Assembly: GCF_023159225.1 (NCBI RefSeq)
Contig: NC_063180.1
Span: 9,669,297-9,733,296 of the forward strand
Source of the DNA: Perognathus longimembris pacificus
Lineage: Eukaryota; Chordata; Mammalia; Rodentia; Heteromyidae
DNA: 64,000 nucleotides
Reading direction: 5' to 3'
Position 1 is the stretch's first letter; the number at the start of each line of letters is the position of its first letter. Under the pieces are notes generated by a model. It was not told the DNA's origin. It saw only the letters and a list, made by a program, of their open reading frames with translations, and did no database searches. Shown one piece after another: positions 21,290 through 32,378 of this stretch. A program made the translations under genes and the position numbers.

Positions 21290-23250
21290 GACCCAAAGCA
21301 GCCCTTACCAAGCACTGTTGTGTAAATCTTACAAGTTCACAATTATATACAGATACCTTTTATACCTGTCTATAAAATTAGATTTGGTGTTCCTAAAGAA
21401 TACAATTCAATATAACAACCGATCCTGGGCCCTGTATTCAGTAGTTACTTATTTACTGTTACAACCCTATACACAATTCTTGTTTTTATATTAAGTTCTT
21501 TTAGGACTGGTTTTCTCTATGAACCCCTTTGATTCACTGTGATTAAGCTGAGATACCCTCTATCCAATAACCAGGAGTCAATGGAACCTGGAGCTCTAGT
21601 CAGGAGGGTAAGTTGAAGGTTGTAAAGGGAATAGAGTAAAATGTATTGGGGGGGGGGGGTGTTGATTTTGGTTTAGTTTCAGTGACGTGGAAATGTGGAG
21701 AAGAGTAGAATCAGTAGAAAGAACAAGGTTAAAATGATATACAATGGAGAGTTAGCAGTAAAGAGTGGAGGTGTTATTCATAGGAAAGTAATTTTTAAAG
21801 AAAGAGAATGCAAAGAGAGAAATAAAGTAAAAATACTGGAATACAGATACACAAAACAGAGAAAAATTATTTTAAAATGAAAAAAAAATAAAAAGGAAAA
21901 AAAAAACAGAAAAGGAACAATCCAAGCAAACAAACAAACAAAAAAACTTGATAAAAACAAACCGTTAAAAATGGAAAACAAACAAACAAACAAACAAAAA
22001 ACCAACGACTTTTCAAAAGTGAAAAAATTAAAGAGGAAAAAAAATTTTTTTTTAAGTTTAAAAAATGTTTGAAAAGAAGAAAAAAAAAATGGAGTCCTCC
22101 TTGTTTGGGTAGTCTTTCCCCAGTCTCTGGTTTCCTTGCAATGGTCTGCAGTCTATTTTCCTGATTGGCTGGTTTGAATTGATTTCAGTTGGCAAGGGGT
22201 GGATCTGTTCTGACCCTTCTCCCCTGTTGGTGCAATCCTGGGTCTCTGTGGTTCGCACAGCTTGCAGGCAGGCCTTGGGCATCCTCTGTAGATGGGGACG
22301 TGAGCAGTCTCGGGAACTGTGGCTCCTCTGCCAGCTGTGGGGCTGCTGCCTTTGATACCTGGCTTTGAATAGGCTGTGGACTCAGCAGGGCGGGGTGCCT
22401 CTGGCCTGTTTTACCTGGCTGAGAGTTGCTTGCCTGGGGGAGGCGGCCTCCTTGGAGGAGGTGGCTATGGAATGCAGCTCCATTTTGGGCTGGGAATTGG
22501 GCTTCCTCTGTGATGGGACCGTTTAACTGTCCCAGGAACTGTTTGTTCCCCCGTCTGGTGTTTCTGTGCTGCCGCTAGCTGCTGGCTGCTTTCGTTTTAA
22601 ATTTTGAAATTCCGGCGGGCAGGATGGTGCACCTCTGGCTAAGCTGAGGCCCAGGACTCACCTCCCACCTGGGCAGGGGGCGTTCTCCTGGGCGGAGCTG
22701 GCTCTCACTGGTCGGTCCCTCTTGCCCTTTTCAAAGATGGCTCCTTTGACCTCTCTTTCCCCAGGCCAGCTTTAATTCCAATCTGGTCTTACCAATGCCA
22801 GTGGCAAAGATGGCGCTTTGCTCTGGCTGTGGGGGAAGGGCTGCCTTCCAGAAGCTGCTGTGTGGGAGTGAGTGAGAATATCTTTTGTGGGGTACTCACG
22901 CTTTCTCTGTGATTTCAGGTCATCCCTGCTCAGCCGCCGTCTGGAGGATTTCTCCCTGGTCTCCGCTGTGTGCTTTAGCTGTGCGGAGTGCAGGTTGCTG
23001 TGCCAGGTGCTGTGCCAGGCGCTGTGCCAGAGCTGGCACTGGTGCAGCAGCAGGACGCTGCCTGGAGCTCAAATCTGTGTTTTCAGACAAGCAAAGTCGA
23101 TTTTTCCTTCGTTGCCAGAATCCCTGTACTGTTAGAACTTACTCTGGTTGTCTTTCTAGGAGTAAAATTTTCTATGGGGTGAGAAAACTGCGATGTCGGA
23201 GGGAGCTCAGCTAGGGCTCTACTGCTCCTCCGCCGTCTTCCCGGAAGTCT
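21290..23250 (-). promoter_or_regulatory. L1 element 1 5' UTR (internal promoter region)
   Basis: About 1.96 kb between the 5' end and ORF1. The distal part (22,100-23,250) is the most GC-rich DNA in the window. The proximal part holds an A-rich block with AAACAAACAAAC runs (21,870-22,090). The same order recurs in element 3 (26,970-28,945), so this is the family's true 5' UTR. L1 5' UTRs carry an internal RNA polymerase II promoter. It is a single unit rather than an array of short monomers as in mouse L1. Confidence 0.7.
22872..23135 (+). other. Antisense open frame in L1 element 1 5' UTR
   Basis: An 87-codon plus-strand frame, antisense to the L1, includes RRLEDFSLVSAVCFSCAEC and LPGAQICVFRQAKSIFPSLP and ends ESLYC. 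The corresponding frame in element 3 (28,430-28,843) is also open across the shared part and ends at nearly the same place, with the intervening indel a multiple of three. Primate L1s carry an antisense ORF0 in the 5' UTR, so a comparable feature is conceivable here, but GC-rich DNA often has chance frames. Confidence 0.3.
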
Positions 23251-23253
23251 TGA

Positions 23254-24553
23254 GATTCAAACTTTTCATTTAACATTTTTATCAGTAGATTTTGTAGTAC
23301 ACTTTGAGGGTTCTCTTCTAGGTCTTTGATTTACTGTTCTGCTCTCTGCTTGTTTTGAGTGGGAGATGAGATTCCCTTGGTTGCCATTTTTCTTGTGCTT
23401 CTTCTGCCCATTTGGATTGGAAATGCCAAACTACAAGCACCTGTGAGCACCGTTTAAGACCCAACGCACACCTTACTAAGCACTGTTGTATAAACCTTAG
23501 AGGTTCCTAATTATATACAAATACCTCCCCTCTCTTTTTTGCATATAAAAGCAAATTTGGTGTCCCCAAAGAATACAATTATAATATAACAACCAACTCT
23601 GATCGCTGTATTCAGTAGTTACTTATGTACCGTTATAACCCCATGAGCAATTTTTGTTCTTATATTTACTTCTTTTTGGACTGGTAGGATTTCTCTATGA
23701 ACCCTTTTTTTTTTTTTTTAATTTTTTTTTTTTTTTTTGGCCAGTCCTGGGCCTTGGACTCAGGGCCTGAGCACTGTCCCTGGCTTCCTTTTGCTCAAGG
23801 CTAGCACTCTGCCACTTGAGCCATAGCGCCACTTCTGGCCGTTTTCTGTATATGTGGTGCTGGGGAATTGAACCCAGGGCCTCATATATACGAGGCAAGC
23901 TCTCTTGCGACTAGGCTATATCCCCAGCCCCTCTATGAACCCTTTTGACTCACTCGGATTGAACAGGGATACCCTCTATCTGATAGCCTGGGGTCAATGT
24001 AGTCTGGAGGTCCTATAAGTAAATTTAAGAGTGTAAGCTAGGGGTAGTGAAGATAATAGAGTAAAATCAATGAGGGATAATTTTGGTTTAGTTTCAGTGA
24101 AGTGGAAAATTGGAGAAAAGTAGAATTGGTGGAAAGAATGAGGTTAAAATGATAGACAATGGACAGTCAACAAAAAAGAGTAAAGGTGTTAGTCAAAGGA
24201 AAGTTATTTTAAAGAAATAAAATGTGAAAAGAGGAACAAAGAAAAATATAGGAAAACAAACACACAAACACAAAAAAATCCAAATAATCCCAATAAAACA
24301 AACAAATAAAAAACAGAAACAAAAAACAAATGGCAACTCAAAAATGAAAAATAGAAAATAAAAACATTAAAAATGTTTTTAAAAAATAGAGTTTTCCTTG
24401 TTTGGGTGGGCTCTTTCCAGTCTCTGGTTTCCTTGCAATGGTCTACAGTCTATTTTCCTGGTGCTTGGATGGTTTTATTTGCTTTCAGCTTGGAAGAGGT
24501 GGATTTGCTCTGGCCCTCCTCACCTGTTATTCAAATGCTGGGACTCTGTGGTT
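23254..24553 (-). mobile_element. L1 element 2: ORF1 start plus partial 5' UTR
   Basis: 23,254-23,385 matches the first ~45 codons of L1 ORF1 (antisense of gattcaaacttttcattt and the start at about 23,383). 23,400-24,553 matches about 1.15 kb of the 5' UTR of elements 1 and 3, including the A-rich block at 24,240-24,370. Both ends are abrupt: ORF1 abuts the 5' end of element 1, and the 5' UTR abuts the ORF2 C-terminus of element 3. An IDL-Geo SINE sits inside. Confidence 0.8.
23709..23930 (-). mobile_element. IDL-Geo dimeric SINE in L1 5' UTR
   Basis: Minus-strand full copy: T tract, GGCCAGTCCTGGGCCTTGG, TAGCACTCTGCCACTTGAG, then the ID half ending TATATCCCCAGCCC. The TSD CTCTATGAACCCTTTT (16 bp) is at 23,693-23,708 and 23,931-23,946 without mismatch. 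It is therefore young and inserted after the surrounding L1. Confidence 0.92.
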
Positions 24554-25078
24554 GATTTGCATTACTTTTATAGCCAGTGATGTTGAGAACTTCTTCATGT
24601 GCCTATTGGCCATTCTCATTTCCTCTTCAGAGAAGTCTCTCTTTCATTCTTCAGCCCACTTATAAATGGGGCAATTGTTTCTTTGAGTATTTGTTTTGGG
24701 AGAATCAAATTTTTTGAGTTGTAAGTATATTTCAGATATGAGGCCCTTGTCTGTTGTATGGCCAGTGAATACCTTCTTCCAACCTGAGGGCTTTCTATTT
24801 TTCCTGCAAGCTACGTCCTTTGCTGTGCAAAATCTCTGAAGTTTGATGCAATTCCCTTTGTCCAACCTTTTTTCGATTTGTTGTGTTTCTGTGCCTTTTT
24901 TAAAAAAAGTTTCAACCTATACCAAGGAGCTCCAGTGATGGTCCTATTCCTTCCTGCAATTTTTTCAGGGTATCTGCTTTTACCTCGAAGTCTTTGATCC
25001 ATTTCTAATTGATTCTGGTGCAGGGTGATATATTAAGGATCTAGCTTTAGTTTTTTTTATAACTGTTTAACCAATTTT
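24554..25078 (-). pseudogene. L1 element 3 ORF2 C-terminal part
   Basis: Minus-strand frames at 25,002-24,811 and 24,865-24,644 show DQRLRGKSRYPEKIAGRN, then KGNCIKLQRFCTAKDVACRK and KVFTGHTTDKGLISEIYLQL. This is the region between the reverse transcriptase and the zinc-finger-like end of ORF2p. It contains frameshifts and stops. Confidence 0.8.
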
Positions 25079-25139
25079 ACCCAGCAACCCTGCTTTTGGG
25101 CATTTACCCAAAGTGTCACAAGCAAGATCATACTAAAGC
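25079..25139 (+). other. Inverted L1 ORF2 island inside element 3
   Basis: On the plus strand this reads as sense L1 ORF2 (AGCAACCCTGCTTTTGGGCA, then TTTACCCAAAGTGTCACAAG and ATCATACTAAAGCTACCAG). The sequence on both sides is antisense L1. About 60 bp of a different part of ORF2 is therefore inserted in opposite orientation at the deletion junction. Confidence 0.7.
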
Positions 25140-25151
25140 TACCAGAATCAA

Positions 25152-25660
25152 TTAGAATGTGTATCCTATTGTTACTGGGAGGAATATTCTGTAGATGTCG
25201 ATTACATCTAGTTGGTCTATGCAATTGTTTACTTCTGTGGTTTCTTTGTTCAGTTTTTGGTGTGTTGATCTGTCTAGAGGTGATAGTGGGGTGTTGAAGT
25301 CCCCAACTATCAATGTGTTTGGGTCTATGAGTGTTTTTAGAGTCAGTAGTGTTTGTTTGATGAAGTTGGGTGCTCCTGTATTTGGTGTGTAGATATTTAG
25401 GATGGTTAAATCTTCCTGTATGAGAGATCCCTTTAGTATTCTGTAGTAACCTTCTTTGTCTCTTCTTACCTTTTTTAACTTGAAGTCAATTTTGTCTGAT
25501 ACTAGGATTGCAACTCCAGCCTGCTTATGGGGGCCATTTGCTTGGTAGATTTGATTCCTGCCTTGTACTTTTAGAAGATATTTACTTTTGCTGGATAGAT
25601 GTGTCTCTTGGAGGCAGCAGAAAGATGGATCTTGATTTTTGATCCAACTCATAAGCCTGT
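25152..25660 (-). pseudogene. L1 element 3 ORF2 endonuclease domain
   Basis: A 166-codon open frame (25,652-25,152) covers most of the APE-like endonuclease that nicks the target site. The catalytic motifs QETHL and GDFNTPLSPLDRS are intact, and so are [17 protein letters not shown] and [19 protein letters not shown]. The frame lacks the first ~20 residues and is cut after IDIYRIFLPVTIGYTF. No reverse transcriptase follows. Confidence 0.85.
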
Positions 25661-25794
25661 GTCATTTGAATGGCGAATTAAGTCCAATAATGTTGAGAGT
25701 TAGGATTGAGAGCTGATCATTTGTTCCTTTTATTATCCCTATCTTGTTAAAGGCTGAGTCTTCCCATTTATTGATCTGATATTCTGGCTTACTA

Positions 25795-26898
25795 TTTAGG
25801 GTTCATTTCTCTGTCTGAATTGGGATCTTGATTATTTTCCCTGTATACATCTTTGAGATTTTTTTGTAAAGCTGGTTTGGTGGAGATATATTGCTTCAGC
25901 TTTTCCTTACTGTGGAAGACTTTTATTTGACCTTTGGCTATGAATGAGAGTTTAGCTGGGTACACTATTCTTGGTTGGTAGTTATTTTTATTTAGGATTT
26001 GGCATACCTCATTCCATGCTCTCCTTGCTTTCATGGTCTCTGCTGAGAAGTCTGGGGTAATTCTGATTGATTTTCCTTTATATGTGATTGTTTTCTTCTC
26101 CCTAACAGCTTTAAGGATTTTTTCCTTGGACTCTACTGATCCTGTTTGATCACAATGTGTCAGTGGGATATCCTATTCTGGTCTGGTTGGTTTGGGGTTC
26201 TAAATGCTTCCTGTATCTGTATAGGCCTATCCTTCTGGATATTTGGGAACTTTTTTCGGCTAATATTCTATTAAATAGGTTGCCCATTCCACTAACTTCC
26301 TTCTCCAGGTTTTCCTCAATACCTATTATTTTTAAATTGGGCTTCCTGATTGTATCTTGAATCTCCTGGAGCGATCTGTTTTGTTGATGGGATTGGTTTT
26401 GTATTGATTTTTTATCTTTCTCCATAGATTCTAGGGAATCTTCAGCTCCTGAGATTCTATCTTCTGTTTCATTTAGTTGGGACTGTAGGCTGGCTACTTG
26501 CTTTTGAATCTCTTTTTCTTCTGACTGGAATTTCCTGATGATCTCCATGTCCTTGCTATACTAATCTGTTAGGTTGCATGGACGTCTTTACTTCATTTAC
26601 TTCATTGATTTGGTTTTGAGTGTTATCTCTCAAATCTTTTAGCTGGGTAGCTATCTTTTCGTTTGACCCTTGAAGTTCAATTATCTTTCTATTTGTGGAG
26701 GCCATGAAATTCTCCATTAGTTTTTGGTTTGCCTCCTCACACTCTAGAATAGTTGACTGAAGAGATTCAAACTTTTCATTTAACATTCTTATCAGTAGAC
26801 TTTGTAGAGCACTCTAAGGGTTCTCTTCTATGTCTTTGGTTGACTGCTCTACTTCCTGCTAGTTTTGAGTGGGAGATGAGCCTTCATTGTTTGCCATT
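25795..26898 (-). pseudogene. L1 element 3 ORF1, frameshifted
   Basis: Same protein family as the ORF1 at 20,122-21,219. Pieces in order: ATG near 26,898 (MANNEGSSPTQN then an early stop), the coiled coil at 26,786-26,556 (NEKFESLQSTILECEEANQK), a frameshift, 26,548-26,150 with more coiled coil and the RRM start (KIIGIEENLEKEVSGMGNLF), another frameshift, and 26,034-25,795 with the C-terminal domain (MKARRAWNEVCQILNKNN). At least two frameshifts and two stops make it a pseudogene. Confidence 0.85.
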
Positions 26899-26969
26899 GT
26901 TCTTGTGTTTCTTCTGCCCATTTGGATTGGGAATACCAATCTACAAGCACTCGTGAACACCATTTAAGA

Positions 26970-28945
26970 CCCAAAGCAGACCTTACCGAGCACTGTTGTG
27001 TAAATCTTAGAAGTTCACAATTATATACAGATACCTTGTATGTATACCTGTATATAAAGTTAGATTTGGTGTTCCTAAAGAATACAATTTTGATATAACA
27101 ACCACTCCTGAGCCCTGTATTCAGTAGTTATTTATTTACTGTTACACCCATATGGGCAATTTTTGTTCTTATATAAAGTTCTTTTTGGAATGTATGGCTT
27201 TGTCTTTGAACCCCTTTGATTCACTCTGTTTGAGCAGAGATTCCCTCTATCCAATAACCAGGGGTCAATGGAATCTGGTGGTCCTGGAAGTAAGTCAGGA
27301 GAGTAAGTTAGAGATCATAAAGATAATAGAGTAAAGTGTGTGTGGGGTGATGATTTGGTTTAGTTTCAGTGACGTGGAAATGTGGAGAAGAATAAAATCA
27401 GTAGAAAGAACAAGGTTACAATAGTAGTCAATGGAGTGTTAGCAGAATAGAGTAGAGGAGTTATTCATAGAAAAGTAAATTTTTAAAGAAAAAGAATGAG
27501 AAGAGAGAAATAAAGAAAAAACACTGGAATAAAAGTTCACAAAACAGAAAAAAAGTTATTTAAGAAAGGAGAGAAAACAAAAAACAGTAAAATGAACAAC
27601 CAAAAAAAACCTCAGGCACACACACACACACACAAAACAAAAACAAACAAACCAAAAAAAACTTGACAAAACAGACAGGTATAAATGGAGAACCAAAAAA
27701 CCAATGATGTTTCAGAAATGAGTGGGGAAAAAAAAAAAGAAACAAAGCTTAAAAAATGTTTTGAAAAAAAGAAAAAAGAAAGGAGTCTTCCTTGTTTGGG
27801 TGGGCTTTCTCACAGTCTCTGGTTTCCTTGTGATGATCTACAGTCTATTTTGCTGCTTGGCTGGTTTGACTTGCTTTCAGTTTGCAGGGGGTGGATCTGT
27901 TCTGACCCTCCTCCCCTTTTAGTGAAATTCTGTGTCTCTGTGCTTCCCACATCTTGCAGGTAGGCTTTGGGCGTCCTCTATAGATGGGGACGTGAAAAGA
28001 CTTGGGAACTGTGGTTCCTTGAGTCTGCTGTGGGGCTGCTGCCTTTAATGCCTGGCTATGAATAGGCTGTGGACTCAGCAGGGCGGGGCGCCTCTGGCCT
28101 TCTTTACCTGGCTGAGAGACACTTGCCTGGGGGAGGTTCCTCCCTCCTGGGCCAGGATGCCGCCTGGCCAGAGCTGGCTATGGAATTCAGCTCCGTTTCA
28201 GGCCAGGAGTTGGGCTTCCTCTGTGACAGGATGGATTATCTGTCTTGGGAACTGTTTGTTCGCCCATTTGGCTATTCTGTGCCATTGGTAGCCGCTTGCC
28301 ACTTTGGGGTTTAATTTAGAAATTCCGGGGGGTGGGGGAGCGGCAATTCTGAGTGTTTGTGCCACAGTACAGAACAAGCCTCCCACCAGGGCAGGGGGCA
28401 TTCTCCTGGGCGGAGCTGGCTCTCATTGATTGGTCCCTCTTGCCCTTTTCATAGATGGCTGCTTTGTCCTTGCTTTCCCCAGGCCCGCTTTAGTTCCAGT
28501 CTGGTCTGGCCCTATGCCAGAGTCAAAGATGGCACTTTGCTCTGGTGGTGGGGAAAGGAGCTGCTCTGTGGGCACTGGTGAAAATGTCTTTTGTTTGAGT
28601 ACTCACGCTTTCTCTGCGATTTCGGCCCCTCTGAGCTCAGCCTGCGATCTGTCTGTACACCGCCATCTGGAGGATTTCTTTCCGGTTTCCGTTGAGTGCT
28701 TTAGCTGTGGGGAGTGTGGGGTGCTGTGCCTGTACCGGCACTGGCGTGGTGGCGGGTTACTGCCTGGAGCCCAAATCTGTGTTTGCAGGCCAGTAGAATT
28801 GATTTTTCCTTCCTGGCCAGAATCCTTGTACTGTTGTAACTAACTTTTGCTGTCTTGGTATGGGTAAAAGTTTCTCTGGGATGGGAAAATGGCAATGTTG
28901 GAGGGAGCTCAAATAGGGCTCTGCTGCTTCTCCACCGTCTTCTCC
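26970..28945 (-). promoter_or_regulatory. L1 element 3 5' UTR
   Basis: About 1.98 kb, parallel along its whole length to the 5' UTR of element 1. It has a GC-rich distal half (27,780-28,945) and an A-rich block (27,540-27,780) with an internal (CA)n at 27,617-27,633. The distal end starts at the same family motif (CCGTCTTC). Confidence 0.7.
28430..28843 (+). other. Antisense open frame in L1 element 3 5' UTR
   Basis: A 137-codon plus-strand frame, antisense to the L1. Its C-terminal half (RHLEDFFPVSVECFSCGECG, then LPGAQICVCRPVELIFPS and PESLYCCN) is homologous in the same frame to the antisense frame at 22,872-23,135. A 24-base indel between the copies keeps the frame. The N-terminal half is not open in element 1. 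Unproven as a gene. Confidence 0.3.
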
Positions 28946-28949
28946 CTGT

Positions 28950-29205
28950 CCTATTATTGCTATTTATAACTAAAACAATCTGTCAAGTTTTAGGAAAAGA
29001 AATGTCTAAATTTTAAATATGCCCTAACATTATTAAAGCATAATTTATATATAATAAAATCTATACATTTTGGATTAACAGTTTAATGATTCTGACAGAT
29101 CAATACCTTCATAAAACACTACTTATAACTAAATAGCACTACCCTCTGTCCAAAGAAACCTCGGCTGTGATTTCTGTGACCATAGATTTCCTTTGCTTGT
29201 TCCAT

Positions 29206-29251
<46 letters not shown>

Positions 29252-29810
29252 AGTCCAGGGCCTTGGACTTAGGGCTTGAGCACAGTTCCTGGCTTCTTTT
29301 TGCTCAAGGCTAGCACTCTACCTCCTGAGCCACAGTGCCACTTATAGCTTTTTCTGTTTACATGGTGCTGAGGAATCTAACCCAGGGCTTCGTGCATGCC
29401 AAGCAAGCACTCTAACACTAAGCCACATTCCCAGCCCCATAATTTTCTATTAATACAATTATAGAAGACAGTGTTATCCATCTTTCTTCTTTTGCTCAGA
29501 GGAATGTATGATAATATGTATCTATGATATTACTTGCATTGATGAGCACTGTGTTCTATGTTTATGAAGTATATCACGAATTATACCAGTTGCTTGTCAT
29601 TTGAAGGTTTTTGTCCAATTTTGGATGATGATGAATAAATTACTTTAAATATTTGACCACAAGCCTTTGTGAGTATTAAGAGTTAGCATCTTATGAGTAA
29701 AGAATAACAAAACTATGTCTTGTTACTGTCAGACAGTTTCCCAAGAACGGGTACTACTTTTGCATTTCTGCCAGACATGCAAAACAGTTATGGTTGTCCT
29801 TAAGATTACT
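28950..29810 (-). mobile_element. Ancient L1 3' region, split by a SINE
   Basis: The plus strand carries antisense blocks of old mammalian L1 3' ends: AGCATAATTTATATATAATA, ATTTCTGTGACCATAGATTT, AGTGTTATCCATCTTTC, GGTTTTTGTCCAATTTTGGA and AGACAGTTTCCCAAGAACGG. It is strongly diverged, and the SINE at 29,211-29,436 interrupts it. Confidence 0.55.
29211..29436 (-). mobile_element. IDL-Geo dimeric SINE, moderately old
   Basis: Minus-strand copy: long T tract, CCAGTCCAGGGCCTTGGAC, CTAGCACTCTACCTCCTGAG, then the ID half ending CACATTCCCAGCC. CCATAACTTT at 29,202 and CCATAATTTT at 29,437 form an imperfect TSD. Confidence 0.87.
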
Positions 29811-30139
29811 TATTCCCGGAGATGACAGTAATTTCACACTGGCTAGATAGATGTCAGTCATAAGACTGAGATGGTATCAGCCTGACTGCAAGAAAGGAAA
29901 CTATGTGAGTTTTGAACACAATAATTTCTTGCCTTCTTAACTTGTGTACAGGAAGAGAAATACAACAGAATTGGCTGATGGTCTCAAACAGTTTACTTGA
30001 CAATTTTTTGATCAGTATTGCAATAAGAAAAGATCAATGTAACTAGGCTTATCACAGTTTCTTGCTTTAATCTGATATTTTCTTCCTTTCTTGCCTAAAA
30101 TAAATTTTCTTTTTCACAAAAGAGGTATTTGCTACATTG

Positions 30140-30520
30140 AGTTTACTTTTCTAATTTAATTTTATTGTCAAGATGATGTACAGAGGAGTTACAGTTACAT
30201 ATGTAAGTTAGTGAGTACATTTCTTGTCAAATTTGTTAACTCCTGCCTCATTTTCCTTTCACCTTCTCTCTGCCCCAATCACCCCCCCCCAAGCTGTATA
30301 GTTAGTTAGAACATATTTTTTTATAAGTATTGCTGTTGCCTTGGTTTATCCTTTGTCTCATCAATTTGATATTACCTTTCCTTTTATTTCTTTTTTTTTT
30401 CCTAGTGTTTTTCTTCCCTATATTTTAGCCCCTCTTGTAACTCTATTTGATTTTGGTACCTTCGGTACTGTATATACATTTATCTGAATTAGGGTTTATT
30501 TTTATCCTTCATTTTTAATA
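30140..30520 (-). mobile_element. L1 3' UTR, older subfamily
   Basis: The plus strand reads TTTTATTGTCAAGATGATGT, acagaggagttacagttacat, then a C-rich stretch (ACCCCCCCCC near 30,285; the polypurine tract on the minus strand) and further 3' UTR sequence. This matches the 3' UTR order of the other L1s here. It is 5'-truncated and noncoding. Confidence 0.7.
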
Positions 30521-30770
30521 AATACTTTAACTTGACAAAGTAAAAGCCTCAACTGTGGAATTTGAATATATAATAAACTTTCCCATCCAGGAAAATCCTG
30601 ACATAGACATTCCATGTACCATTGTTAACTCAATATGAATACTGGGCACAACATGAGTTTCTGATTCATATTGCATTTAAGTAACTTGGAACCATGGACT
30701 ATTTCAACAGGAAAGAAGCCTTAGAGCTCATCAAATTTATATTTTATCACCTTTACATTAAGAACATGAG

Positions 30771-30958
30771 GACTGGGAATATGGCCTAGTGGCAAGAGAG
30801 CTTGCCTAGTATACATGAGGCCCTGGGTTCAATTCCCCAGCACCACATATACAGAAAATGGCCAGAAGTGGCGCTGTGGCTCAAGTGGCAGAGTGCTAGC
30901 CTTGAGCAAAAAGAAGCCAGGGACAGTGCTCAGGCCCTGAGTCCAAGGCCCAGGACTG

Positions 30959-30989
<31 letters not shown>
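30771..30989 (+). mobile_element. IDL-Geo dimeric SINE
   Basis: Full plus-strand copy: ATATGGCCTAGTGGCAAGAG, GTTCAATTCCCCAGCACC, GGCGCTGTGGCTCAAGTGG and an A tail of nearly 30. AAGAACATGAG before it and AAGAACCTGAA after it form a short imperfect TSD. Confidence 0.9.
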
Positions 30990-30993
<4 letters not shown>

Positions 30994-32130
30994 CTGAAAC
31001 CCAAAGTGGAAACACATCTTGTCACTCTCCTTCGAAAAGCTTTAGTAATATAACTGCAATGTGTTTTAACCTCATTCTCCATTAATATTTGTACATACCA
31101 GAGCAATACATTAAGCTGATGTTACTACTCCATTGCCCCTATCTAATGCTGAAGTCCCCTCTGAAAGGTCCTCCTTTTTTTTTTAAGGTCCTCCTTTATA
31201 ATCTCTGTTCTCTGGTATTTGTTGATAGTACCAGAGCAAATGTAAGATAAATCCATTGCACCAGTGGAATCAATTATGCACAAGTAACAGTAGCAAGGTA
31301 AAAATGGAAAGTGTGTTTTTTTGTCAGATTATTTAGACATACACTTGGAATAAAAATTAGGGCATTTTTTTTTTCTTCTAACTTTGGCTTTCTCAAGGGT
31401 AAACATGTATGGTATGGCTCCATGGATTTCTTCACTTGAAGTTGTACATTTTATATTTTCAGAAGTTATTGAAGAACTCAGTTCCCTTTTAACTTGCATG
31501 ATTCTAATTTTGTAATAAAATATGATATCTGACTGATAGTCTTTTCTTTTCTAATAAGGGTTTTATGTTATTTTACAATAATTCATCAGCATACACAAAC
31601 CAAAAGATCTAGTACAGTACACTGAGAATCAGTAGATATACAAAATCTATGTTTGATTATTTTTTAGTGATAAGCACATTTTATTGATGTATGGTTGTAT
31701 ATAAAGGGAAGTGTATGCATTTGAATTGTGCATTTTATTTTAGTAAAGTTGGAAATTACACACGTAGTCTCTGTCTCTACAATCCATTTACAGTGCCCTG
31801 CTCAAAATGTGCCTGTCCTTTATGAGTCTCCTCTCTCATTATGAATTCTTGATGGCTCCACTGTGGAAGTGCTTCTTATCCTCATTTTGAGATCAACTTC
31901 TCTCACTGATAGAGAGCACTTCAAATTTTCAATTTCATTTTGAAATTAATTTGTGTCATCCAGGCAATACATGTATTTCAAGTAGGTTGCCAATTTATTG
32001 AAAGAAAAGTTTGCAACTTTTTCTTATTGTGTTTCTACTGCCCATGATACCTCTGGCAATGTTTCTCTTTTTTATCTCTGACACTGGTAACTTGTGCCTT
32101 CTGTTATTCCATTATCTTTTTGTCTTTATT
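30990..32130. other. Unique AT-rich DNA
   Basis: No family recognised with confidence. The stretch 31,670-31,800 faintly resembles ancient L1 antisense sequence but is too diverged to call. Confidence 0.35.
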
Positions 32131-32135
32131 CTTTG

Positions 32136-32378
32136 TTTTGTGCCAATTATAGAGCTTGAACTCAGGACCTGAATGCTTTCCTTGGACTTTTCTGCTCAAG
32201 GCCAATGCCCTAGCACTTGATCTACAGCTCCACTTCCAGAATACTTTTTGGTGTGGTTATTAATTGAAGATAACTGATTCTCAGACTTTCTTGCCACGGC
32301 AGGCTTTGAACATCAATCCTCCTTTCTCATCCTCCTGAGTAGCTAGTATAGCAGGAGTGAGCTGCCTGTACCTGGCAG
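32136..32378 (-). mobile_element. Composite B1/Geo-type SINE
   Basis: Minus-strand copy with the Geo half (GAGCTTGAACTCAGGACCTG, GCTCAAGGCCAATGCCCTAG), a middle linker, and the B1 half (GGCAGGCTTTGAACATCAAT, TCCTGAGTAGCTAGTATAGC, ending near CTGTACCTGGC). Confidence 0.75.

Larger units (their letters stand above)
17353..23250 (-). mobile_element. L1 element 1: full 5' UTR, ORF1, deleted ORF2, no 3' UTR
   Basis: Minus-strand L1 reading right to left: 5' end near 23,250 (CCGCCGTCTTCCCGG), 5' UTR to about 21,290, ORF1 (21,243 or 21,219 to 20,122), a short gap, endonuclease start near 20,000, then a fused and deleted ORF2 continuing to 17,353. The element stops inside the ORF2 C-terminal region with no 3' UTR or poly(A), which is unusual for target-primed insertion and implies later deletion or recombination. 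A younger L1 is nested at 17,936-18,714. It cannot move by itself. Confidence 0.88.
24554..28945 (-). mobile_element. L1 element 3: full 5' UTR, broken ORF1 and ORF2, no 3' UTR
   Basis: Reading right to left on the minus strand: 5' end near 28,945 (CACCGTCTTCTCC), 5' UTR to about 26,970, ORF1 26,940-25,795 with frameshifts, endonuclease 25,660-25,152, a ~60-bp inverted ORF2 island (25,079-25,139), then the ORF2 C-terminal region to 24,554. The central reverse transcriptase is missing and no 3' UTR or A tail exists. It is similar in age to or older than element 1, and inactive. Confidence 0.85.
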
